From Morchella semilibera (lineage: Eukaryota > Ascomycota > Pezizomycetes > Pezizales > Morchellaceae): a stretch of DNA of 64,000 bases. The notes under the pieces are model-generated. The model searched no databases. It saw only the letters and a program-made list of their open reading frames with translations, and had not been told where the DNA came from. The position numbers were made by a program, and so were the translations under genes. This document shows, one piece after another, positions 11,415-22,450 of the stretch (the first letter of the stretch is position 1; each line of letters begins with the position of its first letter). The stretch is taken from NCBI GenBank assembly GCA_009192285.1, contig WBVU01000012.1, forward strand, positions 1 to 64,000, read 5' to 3'.

Positions 11415-13900
11415 GTGAATGATCATGACTACCGCCGTCCAACCCTGATATACAAAATCAAATATATGCCCAAGACCTTTTCTTAAGCCAAAAACTATAC
11501 ACTTTAGCGCCCCCGTGCACCTCACAGCCCCCAATACTACGGGCTTAATGTTCCAGTAAGAATTAATGGGCATAGTAGCCCCAGCGCACTGGGCGCAACC
11601 GTTTTTTTGAGTAGTGTACATATGCATTCTCTATCGTGTGACATAAAAACAGGAGCCAGAGAGTGAAAGCGCCCATATATATAGCTCACAGATTCGCAGG
11701 TATTGGAATCCGGCCATGATTTTGTAGCAACTATTTCCACATAATTAACTTGTGTGGTCTTGCCGGCCTGAATAGGTGTAATATGTCAAAAGCAATTCTA
11801 CCACCGGTAGCAGATTACTTATCACTATTGGTATAAGCGCCGAATTTCAGTCCTTGTTCTACATATATAACTAAATACTCAATGATTGATGCTAAAACCT
11901 GTGAAGCCCCCTAGCAGCGCAAGATTGATAAATGGTCCGTGCTTTTATCGGAAATTGATTTAAAGTAAAAATGTTGTTATATTTTTCACCGGTAGTAAAA
12001 CCACTTTTGACACATGATATATATATATACCGCCTCAAGTAAACGTACGTAGCAACTGCAGTTTTTAAAATCTGTTAGGCAACGGTCACAAGATTTCTAC
12101 CTCGGAGTATGTATTTTGTTTACCCTACTACGCGGTCCTTAATTTGAATGGCGGGGCTGTAGGGTTAGAACCGGGGAATTAATTTCATAAAGTGAGTCCG
12201 ATATGATATATATAGACCCTACTCTAGAGTGCTAAAATGATATCTATATTTTGATACTTGTAAAATATAGGGTCTCGCTTACAATAGTAATAGAGTAAAT
12301 ATATCTGATATAGGCTTTTTCAAGTCTAGCTCGTTTATCCAGACTATATAGTGATTGAGTGATTTTGGTCATAGATTATCACTCTAGCTGCGCTATCTCT
12401 ATCAGCCATTTTTATTATTTGTTTGATTGATTCATGCATGCATGCATACAGCCCGATCGGAGGCTGCGGCAACAGGCATTCTATTCTATATCTTGTATTG
12501 TATATATATCGTAAGATGTATATAGCAAACTTCGTTATCATCTCAACCTTGGATACATTATATATTAAGAGAGGTGCCAGATTCGTTTACACCAGTGGGT
12601 AAATGCACCATTCTGATGCCTTTCCGAATTGATTCCTTTTCTATATGATGGTACCTTCCCCGAGGCGTGCCTGTAAAGGTGTTGATGTCTTCCCGCTGTT
12701 TTTTTCCGAATTATCTCTTCCTACTAATTCCTTCCCCTGTTTGACAGATTGAAAGAGGCCACAAAAAAATCAATATTAAAACACTATCTGGTAATATATG
12801 TGATAAGATACTGACAAAGAACTTCTAATAATAAAGATTCAGTTCTCTAGTAGGCAGTTCTTTTTTTAATTCTTACGTATAATTCTTTATTGGAAAGGCA
12901 TGTTTCAAATGAACTAAGGGTTCGTCTCTGGGTTTGTTTCCCTATAGTAAAAGCTGCCTTTTCCCCGATTATGATTTATTAAGAGAACACATTTACTGTC
13001 AAGCGAAAAATTGTTTTGGGGACACTGCCAACCTAAATCTCGCCTTATGAGCGATGAAATCCCCTTTACAGATGAATATATGTGTTATATATATTTGTTA
13101 AGAGAAGGACACAAAGATTCGTTCCGATATACTTCAACAGCACAATGTTCCTCCCCGCAACCAAGAACACCCTATCCTTTCTGGTTATATAAGTTGGAAA
13201 AGAGATACCCCACCGTTCTAGTTTAATAGATGAGCATTTACAGTAGAGAGAGGTACATGTACATTTGCCTACTGAGGTGCCCAGTCTTGTATGCACAAGT
13301 CAAATTAAGAGGGTTCTTGGCCACCCAGCGCCTGTACTAAATTATAAAGAACACTACTAGGTAAGGTGCAGTTATGTGTACAGAACTTATAGTAGAAATA
13401 GGTAATGGGTATACGACATGTAATTACTTATTTACTTACCATGTACCACTCTATATACTGGATTTGAGCGTCACTACGGAGCGCTAGAAAGTATCGCAGG
13501 CCATCAGCCCGCTACTGATGCATTCCTTTAGCGACCCTCTTGTTCTTTCGTCCTCAACCCAATCGGTCCACCCCTATTTCTCGCTCCTACCTATTTAAGC
13601 TACACGCACCGGTCAGAACACCGCTCTTGCTGTCCACCCTTGTATGCTCACCTTCCAAGGGGAAATAAAGTCCTATATGATGCCGCAAAAATTACAACAC
13701 TATTAAAAGATGCCTCCAAGCAATATCTGACGTGATACTTAGCCGAAAGCAGTCTCGTACGTCTGACCCCCGGTTATATAGGTATCAACAGTATACATTA
13801 GAGTACCTTGGTCTTAGTATTTATCAGGCCTCATCAACTTGGAAAAATGTCGTAATTACAGGATTTCAAATAATTCGAGGGGCTGCGTTACCAAACCGAA
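11415..13900. other. Gene desert, AT-rich
   Basis: No supported gene. Open frames are all under 75 codons and uncoordinated. A weak inverted pair (ATGCCTTTCC at about 12618 and GGAAAGGCAT near 12893-12902) could be the ends of a small element of about 285 bp, but the arms are only 10 bp and no target duplication is clear. Confidence 0.45.
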
Positions 13901-13903
13901 TAT

Positions 13904-13917
13904 AAACCCTAACCCTA
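13904..13917 (-). repeat. Interstitial telomere-like dimer
   Basis: The plus strand reads AAACCCTAACCCTAG, two units of CCCTAA, inside AT-rich intergenic DNA. Confidence 0.6.
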
Positions 13918-15144
13918 GAATTTTGACACCTCAAATATTCATTAATCTAGTGGAGTCTCAAGGTAAAGGTTGGGGGGATGCCAGCCCCCCATAGTCCCCC
14001 ACTCCGGCTGCTCCTGTCATTTGTTGTGTTGTTGAGTCATTTAGTGTATCCCGCGCTGTCATGGCTTCCAAGCTGTAAGCTATCAACATCTGACGACTAT
14101 ATATATAATGGTATAGAAATCAACAAGAATTGTACCAGCGTTTCTCACATCTAAATAGTATAAGCTTTTCTACCATCACCAGGAAGCACTTTTATTAGCC
14201 AATCTGACCTACATATCTGTGTTAGAGGTATACGTACTAGAAGCATACATGTTTCGTTCCCGTGATTGGGAGGGGGGTTACATTATAAGATCTAGAGATC
14301 ATACACCTATACTGTCCCAAAGGGCATGCGTAAATACTGATAAGTACGTCTATAATATTTTATTATCATCTCTAGACTCCAGAAGCGTTCAAGCTTTTCA
14401 CAGACAGACTAGGTTCAATTGAATGGGCACAACTGTGCTACTAAAGGATTATACCAGGCCACTCGATCATGGACAGAGAGGAGTCGTTACGGGCTGGAAT
14501 GCACACGACTACATGTACTTACGCGGCTGGAGGCCGCATTCCACTTGTAACCTAAAAACCGACTCTACTCATAGAATATCACTCGGCTCTCATGTTCCCA
14601 TCGAAACAAAAGTGACTTAAAAAGTCGGAATTTTTGATAAGTGTTTGGTTGCAACGATATCCGACGACTTAGTTCACGCGCGAGTATATACTTCATAACA
14701 AAAAGTGGCTTAAATTCTTGGGGTACCTACTTTACTTAACCATTTATGTTATTACATATCTCTTTCACTGATGATTAAATGCTGCCAACTTTTGAGGGGC
14801 CACCTCCGCCACCGTGACAACCATGAACCAGTTCTCAGAAGTACAGAGGGCGTATTTCTGAGGGAACCCCCTGGGTGCACGGTGCACTATGCGGCCTCTT
14901 TAAATGTTGGCAGCTTCACCAGCAAAAGAGACAATGCAGGGCACAGTCTTTAAATGATTGGCATGCAGTTCGGACAACGTTTTCGTTATTTAAAGCTATA
15001 TTAAAATATTAAAGAGTATTTTGCGGCAGAGCTCGCTACTGATTGAGTTGATAGCCGACAGTTTAACGTATATTAGAAACTTAGAGCTAGAGTTATAAAC
15101 TGCGTCATAAACTCGGGTTTTCATAAAATGCGGTTTTTAAAACT

Positions 15145-15192
15145 GTCATAAACTCGCCCCTAAATTTCCCAAAATGGGGCTGAGTTTATGAC
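15145..15192. repeat. 48-bp hairpin within a CATAAACT repeat cluster
   Basis: GTCATAAACTCGCCCC at the left pairs with GGGGCTGAGTTTATGAC at the right, with a single bulged base and a loop of about 15 bases. The core word CATAAACT recurs in direct orientation at about 15110 and 15252, so the hairpin is part of a wider repeated motif at 15080-15270. It could be the end of a degraded TIR element or a structured regulatory site. Confidence 0.5.
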
Positions 15193-15589
15193 CATGACAC
15201 CCAGGTTTTCGACTGTCAGTTATATAAACTTTTAACCAGTTCAAACAGTCTGACATAAACTTAGTCTAAAACCCCCGAGCCAGGGACGGAGCCCTAATAT
15301 AATACATATATATATTATAGTTTAACCACCCGTATCCGAAAATAGGATCCGAGATGAACATATTCATACCTGATCGATCACCACGCACTCCACTTTGCAC
15401 TTAAATATGCCATAGTTCTAACATGGGGTGTTTCCACGGTGACGCATAACCACTCCAGGGCCAACAACCCTCGCACACCTCTCCAGCAGCCCAGAAATCC
15501 CCAAACTCCTACTTCTTCATGAGCTCTCACTCTGCTAGCTAAATATTTGATTATATAATCAAATATCTCACTATCAATTAATCCCCCCC

Positions 15590-16080
15590 ACGATCCGGCG
15601 TCAGACGAGAAATCCTTCGAATGATTCCCCTCAGAGCGCCTAGATCAAGTAACCCAGGACCGTCAATCACCACTTAATCAGCCACCACCCACCCTATCAA
15701 GCCTCCCTCCTCCCTCCATCTCACCTCCTTCCCTGGTCGTCCGTAACTCGAAGCCCATTCCCACCCCAGTAACAAACCCTTCCCATTCCCTCCAGACCTC
15801 CCATCTGTTCCACCGATCATTTCCACCCTCTATCGTCACTCTACGTCAGTCTTCCCCTCCTCCCCCTGCTGCTTCCCCATACCATGTACCCCTCTCTCGC
15901 CGATCGTTAAAACCGTTTAACCTCCAGGTCACCACTGTGATCGAGTCCCCTCCTAACTAAATCTCCTCCTAGCTAAACCTCGACCGTCATATGACATCAG
16001 TCCACTCAGTTCCTGTTGCTACCCTCGCCCTCTCTGGCCTGGTTGCTGGTCACTCCCGGATCCCACTAACGCCATCGATG
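15590..16080. other. Pyrimidine-rich plus strand
   Basis: Nearly 500 bp in which the plus strand is dominated by C and T (many CCTCC and CCC words), higher in GC than the surrounding desert. Such strand asymmetry is typical of fungal promoters and 5' untranslated regions, but no convincing coding sequence follows within 2 kb; the 128-codon minus frame at 16191-16577 has no domain. Confidence 0.35.
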
Positions 16081-16430
16081 ACGTCATAACTATCATTTGT
16101 GGGTTGCAAGTTTCGAATGGAGGACTAAAGTATGTATACGGGTTAGGTTTGCGGCAGAATTTGGGGGCGATCGAGGCCTTTGGATGTGGGCTAGGTGTGG
16201 TGAGCCTCTTCTGAGTTGTTAGCTATAGGGTGACCATCGAACGTCTCCATCGATCTATCCTTATGAAGCACTTGGAGATTCACAGGGAACAGAAGATGGA
16301 AGCAGAACGAAAGAGCGGAACCCCCCCTTATATCCACCCTTCCCGCTAATTCAACCCGAGTAAAACCCGCGGTGTTTTCCGACTCGGACCTCGTCATACG
16401 ATAATCCAGGCCTTCCATACTCCTCACATG

Positions 16431-16444
16431 CCTAACCCTAACCC
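16431..16444 (-). repeat. Interstitial telomere-like dimer
   Basis: CCTAACCCTAACCC on the plus strand: slightly more than two telomere-type units. Confidence 0.6.
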
Positions 16445-17539
16445 ATCGGCTCCTTTCCGAGACTCCGCGAGGAAGGCCGGTTTGGTCCCCTTCTGATATT
16501 TCCTCCACTTCCGGTGCTTTTTGATTGGGCGTACCAAACTCTCTTACGTGGAAAAAAGAAAAAAAGTGAATCCGCAAAGCAGTCCGAGCTTGATGTTCGC
16601 GGGGTCCGTTTCAATTGTGCTGTGGTTAACATTGGTTGGCTGCGCGCATTGTCAGGTTGATGGTCTTTTTTTTTTTTTTTTTTCATCAGGTCAGAGCTAG
16701 AGATAGAGGCCGGACTTCAGGGCGGAGACTCTGGAGTTTTAGGGAGTGAAGTGATCACTAGCCACACACGGGGTGAAGGGTGCACGGCTTTCGGCCAGTT
16801 TTCCTGTGCAGTAGCGGAAGCAGCACAAGACAGCTCGCGGACTCCCTAGAGAGCGTTACAACAAGTTGAGTCCAAGACGATATATCCACTTATTTGCAGA
16901 ATCGATAATCATGACCAACGCGCGAATTAACAAACAATTATTATTACCTACACGGGGGCTTCTAGCTTCTCTCTCTCTCACTCAGCTCCGGCATAGAGTG
17001 CGAAACACCTGATATAGAAATATTACACAACACGAGTGACAGAACATGAACCCCCCCCCCTCCTCTCCTACCCACCCCCACCCCACAATAGATCTGCCCC
17101 ATGGGCCCAATCGCTATTCCGGGCACCGATATCTTCAGCCTCCGCACGTTCCACCTCGCTTCCTGCCTAAATATGCCATTCTTGGGGGGGTAGGACTGGA
17201 GAGAAGGCCGGTCATATGGTTGATCGCGATGATAGGATCGCCACATATAGCTAGGTAGGTTAGATTGCATTTTATGAAGTAAATTTGAGGGGGGTGTATA
17301 TGTATATGAGGTGTTACGTGGAGAGGGGTAGCTTGTTGTTATTTGGAATACTCAAATAATGAGATGGTGGGGGAATTGATAACCATTAACACATCTATAT
17401 CTATGCAATTGGGGCGAACGTGGGACTGAAATGATCAACCAATGCCCGGTGTAAATATTTGGGGGGTACGTTTTAAGGGCTGCACTGGCTTTTGTAAATT
17501 TGACCAACGTCAAGCTCATCGTCTATATATACTTCGGTC

Positions 17540-17640
17540 CTTCTTCCCCACCTCTTTCTTCTTCTTCTCCCTCTTCTTCTTCTGCTTCTTCTTCCGCTTC
17601 TTCTTCCCTTCTTCTTCCATTCTCCCCCCCCCCCCGTAGG
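17540..17640 (+). repeat. CTT-type microsatellite ending in a C run
   Basis: Imperfect TTC/CTT triplets from about 17550 to 17620, followed by a C run at about 17626-17636. Overlapping frames encoding poly-Ser or poly-Glu are artefacts of the triplet repeat. Confidence 0.7.
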
Positions 17641-18269
17641 TACTCCCCCTCTTTGCTTATATATATACCCTCTCTGGCTATAGGCTCATGCAAATCCCAC
17701 CTAAGACGCCCCCCCCAGGCCATGGTTCGGCTATCCCCCCGACATACGCGCATCCGCACATCTTTCCGCCTATCCAACACAACCTTACCCAACTAGTCCA
17801 TCTCAAAGTAGCATGAAAGTTGCATCCAGCCGGCCGGAGGAGCTCCGATACATCCACAAGCCCGGGAGACATTAAACCGAGGTTCACGATGTGTTATGTA
17901 TGTATGTATATGCTGGCAACCCGGCTGAAGTTGTCGACGTTGGGGTTTACAGTTTTCTTTTCTTTTCTTTTCTTTTTTTTTAAAAAAAAATTTCTTTTCT
18001 CTTTTGACGATTTTTTTCTTTAGGAATTTAGGACTACGATTTACCTGTTTATTTCTAGCCTGGCAATTTGTGATTTTATCCTCACGGTTTTTTGTATATT
18101 GAGTGACTAACCAATTTTTTTCAAACTGACTGATTGATTCAACTGACTGATATTCAGCTTCTACATACATCGGTCATTCCTAGTGTCCCGTTCGTGCGGT
18201 TCCCTCCTTTACCGTCGATCGTCTTCCCGTCCATTCCTTCTGTCATCTATGTGGTGGTATAAGACACGC

Positions 18270-18393
18270 TCACAAGCTATAGTTACAAGAAACCAAGAGG
18301 CTACAAAAGGGAAACAAAGAGAGAGGGTGAGGAAAAAATAGAGAAAGAAACCCAAAGCCTACAAAAGAAAAGATAAACCAAAACACAAAGTAC

Positions 18394-18424
<31 letters not shown>

Positions 18425-18545
18425 ACAAAACCAACAAAAGAAACAAGAGGGAGGCATATAGATACATCAAAAAATAAGGGAAAAAAGGGTAAAAAATTAT
18501 CCACAAAAAGAGAATGGTCTATATATATCCAGGGGAAAGAAACTA
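18270..18545. other. A-rich 3' flank of the zinc-cluster gene with a 30-base A run
   Basis: The plus strand is almost purely purine with a continuous A run at about 18392-18421. On the sense strand of the adjacent minus-strand gene this is a T-rich tract within 250 bp of its stop codon. No target duplication flanks the A run, so I read it as a 3' flank rather than a retroposon tail. Confidence 0.45.
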
Positions 18546-18549
18546 ACAA

Positions 18550-21430
18550 CTAATACGGTAGCTGTGGTGATAGAAAATCAAATATCCCCATATGCATCGG
18601 GTAGTACTGGCCATTCACCTCGTACATCTGCTGCCCCAACGCCTGCGAGTACATCGCCTCGGGCGTGCTCCCCACTGACGATGTGGCTGATGGAGGCCCC
18701 ATCTGGTTTGGATGCGGTGAGTACGCATGCTGGTGCTGTTGCTGCTGCTGCATGTACATCTGCTGCTGAGGGTGTCCATGGACCATGGGGCCCGTCGGCG
18801 AGTACGGCGGCATACCGTCTCTCAGCCGTGGGTCTAACTGAGGTAGATGCATATTGTGTTGGTGTTGCGGGGCCTGAATCTGATACGAGGAGTTATCCCA
18901 GAGGCGTGAGTCATCTAATGGACTGCTAGAGTTTGCTAACTCAATGCACTTGCGCAACATCTTCTCGAGCCCGGCGGCGACGTGGTGGATGATGTGCTGC
19001 TCGCCGGCCTGCTTTTCCTTGAGCATTTCTATGACACGATTGACTTGCTCCCAGACCTGGTCTGGCCCGTAGGGGGAGAAACCGATGCCACGCCAGCGCG
19101 CAGTGACTTTGAGGAGGAAGACGGCAGCAAAGGCAATCATGGTGGTGACGTAGAGGGGGACGCCAACGAGGGAGTCACGGATATCGGACACATCGAGGAC
19201 CACTGATAGCACCTGGAAAGCTGAGTGGATGGCTATTGTGGCATGTTCTTTACGGAGGGTGGAAGGGTTGTTAATTGTAGCTGTGGAGGCACCGCGGAGG
19301 GAGAGGGAGTTGACTTGGAGTTTCGCAAAGCTGTAGTGCAGGTCGACTCCTTGGTTAGGGTAATCACCGACTTTGATGTTTCGCCCTGCATTGCTCGTAC
19401 TGTTACTACTAGAGCTCGGATTTTGATTCTGATGATTATGGCTATTATTGTAGAAGCCGTCGTTGTTATACCGGCGGCTTTCTGCAATAGGATTGGGCTC
19501 GTTGGAGGAGGAGAAGGAGGAGGAGGAGGAGGAGGACGGCGGTGGTAGTATATTACCTAATTTGCACATCCATCTTGCTCGCCATTGGTCGAGCTGCTTG
19601 TTGAAGTCGGCCAGCTCCTTGAGGTTTTCGTCCGAGATCTCCTTTTCAGCCTCTGCCTCGTAGCAGTTATAGACGCTTGTGAGCACCACAAACAGAGAGA
19701 CCTGGCTACAGACTCTATTATCACCCTCGATGGCATGTGGAGACGCCACAAACTTCTCCCAATCGCGCATAGGCTCTGTGTCGTGTATTACGGGGGGGCG
19801 ACCGTACGCGATTGAGAAATGGTGATCACATACATAGAGTAAATACCATAATCGTGCCCGTTCAAAGTGTTCTGGTGATCCAGCGAGTGCCTTCCGGAAG
19901 GACTGATGAATGCCCAACTCTGTGGCAATACGTACGGCATGTCCGGAGAGCTTCCAAGAGAGATCTTGGAGCCAGAAGGCGCCGATACAGAGAGCGCGGA
20001 CGTCATCTAATCTGTGGCGGCGGTCAAACATAGAGGAGGATACGAGGCTGAGGAATTCGCGGCAGCAAGGTTTGTACAGATGATGATGCTGAGGCAGGTG
20101 GAGAGAGGCTACGGTGAAGATCGCAGCAGATAAAAGAGAAGAGGATGCTCTTGCAGATTCTAAGTTGTCATGATTCAAAGCGATGCCGTACAGATAGTGA
20201 TTGAGAGAATCTCGAAATCTACAATATTTTCCTCAATTTCGTTAGAACATCCACGTACTCGGCCCATGGCCACTCATATCATCCCCCTCCCCACCACCAC
20301 CACCTCCGCCACCCCCTTGATGGGGTAGCAGCGGCGGCGGCGGCGGCGGCGGGGGGAGAAGTAGCTGACCATTATGATCTACGAGCGGTGCATACATTTC
20401 AAAAAGTTCTTCCCCTTCCTGCTGCGTGATAATCCCCCTTGATATGAAATCCCCACCCATCTCTGATGGATGCCGATACCTTTCCCCGCCGGGCCTCTGA
20501 GTGCGCAGGCTTCGGAATTTTGTCACTTCGTAGAGCGAGCCCATTGGGTTTGAGACCAATGTGCTTCCCACATGATCGTGAGGTTCCTGAGACCCTTCTC
20601 TTTCTGTGGCATTGCTTTCCCGGCGCAGGTCATCCATATCCCCCGCTCCTACAGCTAATAGTCCTCCATGTCCTCCATGTACTCCCCCATGCCCATGTAT
20701 ACTATTATTATTATTATCGTCGTGCTCCATTTTTATCCTTCCCAGTGGTAACCGTGTGGATGAATGTGGGTGAGCACCCACAATGACATTTCGGTGCTCT
20801 GTAGAGGTTGTAGAAGCTGCGGGTGAAGTGGCGCGCCTATCATACTCTGACAACTTCCCAAGCCCCAACTTCATCAGAATGGCGTCTACAGCACTTTGTA
20901 GCTGGACGGTGTCCTCGCGCATCTGGTGCTTCCATCTTCCACATTGTTAGTATGTGATTGCTACTTAAAGGTGGGAAACGGAAGAGGAAAGGGAAAAAAA
21001 AAGGTGGTTTACGGAAAAACCATATTCCGAGTCGCGGTTCATAATGGATGGGATGTGATGGGTGGTAATGAGGGGGGGGGTCAGGGAATAATTACTCCAC
21101 ATCCTCATCTAGGATTGTCTGCAAACTCCTATTGACCACACAGTCTAACTTCATCTTCTTACACCTCACACAAGTCGACTCCCCCTCCTCAAAATCGCAT
21201 CTAATCTTTTGCTTCTTGCACGCTGAGCATGCGCGCACTTTCCTGCTAATGGTGGGAATGCGGCACCCCTTCCCCGCAAGATCACTAAAGATCGATGGAA
21301 CATTGTTACTAGGAGAGCTGGCATTGGATGTTGACAAGGGCCTGCCCTTCTTTGTGGGCATATCGGGAAGCCCAGGGGCATCGTTGGCGTCGTCGAACGG
21401 CCGCTTCATTGATTGAGGACTGGTAGACAT
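18550..21430 (-). CDS. Zn2Cys6 (zinc-cluster) fungal transcription factor with MHR domain (847 aa, three exons)
   Basis: A nuclear DNA-binding regulator. Exon 1 (21096-21430) encodes six cysteines at residues 68, 71, 78, 87, 90 and 97, spaced C-x2-C-x6-C-x8-C-x2-C-x6-C, the binuclear cluster signature. It is preceded by a basic patch and followed by a short linker helix (WKHQMREDTVQLQSAV), probably for dimerisation. Exon 2 (20396-20935) ends with the NPMGSLYEVTKFR and DFISRGIITQQEGEELFEI blocks seen in one large family of fungal regulators. Exon 3 (18550-20218) carries the middle homology region (ASSSLLSAAIFTVASLHLP, DDVRALCIGAFWLQDLSW, HAVRIATELGIH) and a Gln/His/Met-rich C terminus suited to activation. 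Introns are 20936-21095 (160 bp) and 20219-20395 (177 bp); both are phase 2. The second intron contains a CCG-repeat and G-rich tract which, if not removed, would be misread as poly-Pro/poly-Gly. Target genes are unknown. Confidence 0.92.
20219..20395 (-). other. Intron with CCG repeat and G-quadruplex-like tract
   Basis: The donor GTATGC (20395 downward) and acceptor TTGTAG (ending 20219), with a TTCTAAC branch-like site, splice E-I-F-R-D-S-L-N-H-Y in frame, matching the family. Inside, on the transcribed strand, lie about eight CCG triplets and then several GG/GGG/GGGG groups within about 40 bases (20283-20321). Reading through gives poly-Pro, poly-Gly and then a stop before the MHR domain. 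Confidence 0.75.
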
Positions 21431-22450
21431 ATTCGGAGGCGGTGATGGGTGTTGATGAGAAAAAAAAGAACGGAGGCCACAACAGCAGCGAGAGAGGGGT
21501 GGGGGGGGGGGGGCGGATTGGTGGTTGACGGGCCGGCAGTTAGGTCTAGTGGGCGAGGTAGCGCCGACTGTCTGTGTGATGGCGGGGGTGGTGGAGAAGA
21601 TTGGGATGGAGGGGGGGGGGGGGTGGACACTCTTTATTTGATTTGAGAGGTGTAGCCAGAGGTGTGTATGTTTTATGTATATAATATATATATATATATA
21701 TAATATATATATATCTAAATAGATACAAAGGATAGTAGGGGTCGAGTCGAAGCCAGTCGTGGTCGGTATAGTGGTGATAGTGGTAGTATACGTATATACT
21801 CTATCAGTGAATCGTATGGTTGATGAGGTCCGTTGCAGTCAATGGTAGTAATTGTCGTCGTCGTCAGTCATTTGAGAAGAAACAACATGGGCGAGATTGA
21901 CGTATTAAAAGACTGTGGAGAAATCGCACAGTCTTTTCAGAAGAAGCGGCGGGCCGAACCTAGCATGGACGAAAAAGTAGGTTGGTAGTGTTTTGTACTG
22001 GCCTTGGTGCAGGTAGGCCACACAGGTAGTGGTTCCTAGGCCTCCTGTACGTCTGGCAGCTGAGGAGAGGAGGAGGAGGAGGAGGAGAGAATCGAGGAGA
22101 GGGTGGTTAGTCTTAGCGTAGTGCTTGCTAGTTTTGCTGAATGCATGGTATGAAGTACTGTATGTATATGTATAATGTATGAACGTATGTATGGAAATAA
22201 TAAAAAAAAATCTGTGAAGGTGGCATGCAGAATTATTATTATTGTTATTACTATTATTTCTCCAATGAAACAGGGTTTGTATTTGGTTGGGCGCATTGGC
22301 AGACGACTGAATAGCAAGATCTTGAAAGAACCAAATGAGAGACAGGCCCAATCTCTCTCTCTCTATCTGATCTCAGTCTCGTCTTGTTGATTTCGCACAT
22401 ATCCAGACAGCACCCGCAGAGCTAGACGACGTAGAACTGCGAGGCCCAAA
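21431..22450. promoter_or_regulatory. Upstream region of the zinc-cluster gene with G runs and a TA microsatellite
   Basis: On the sense strand of the minus-strand gene this is a C-rich 5' flank (C runs at about 21500-21512 and 21612-21622) followed by an AT repeat at about 21680-21715. C/T-rich DNA just upstream of the start codon is usual for fungal promoters and long 5' untranslated regions. No upstream regulator site could be assigned. Confidence 0.4.

Noticed and set aside
11331-11627. 98-codon minus-strand frame with a Cys-x2-Cys pair
   Set aside because: Its C-terminal Lys run is the poly(A) tail of the retroposition scar; no zinc-finger context.
12618-12902. Possible 285-bp TIR element
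   Set aside because: Arms of only 10 bp and no target duplication.
16191-16577. 128-codon minus-strand frame
   Set aside because: Lies beside a pyrimidine-rich tract that suppresses stops; no recognisable motif.
16666-16683. T run as a retroposon tail
   Set aside because: Flanks show only a short partial match (CAGGT), not a credible target duplication.
20242-20395. Poly-Pro/poly-Gly coding extension of exon 2 in the zinc-cluster gene
   Set aside because: Good donor and acceptor signals remove it and restore the family-typical EELFEI-FRDSLNHYLYGI junction; read-through would end before the MHR domain.
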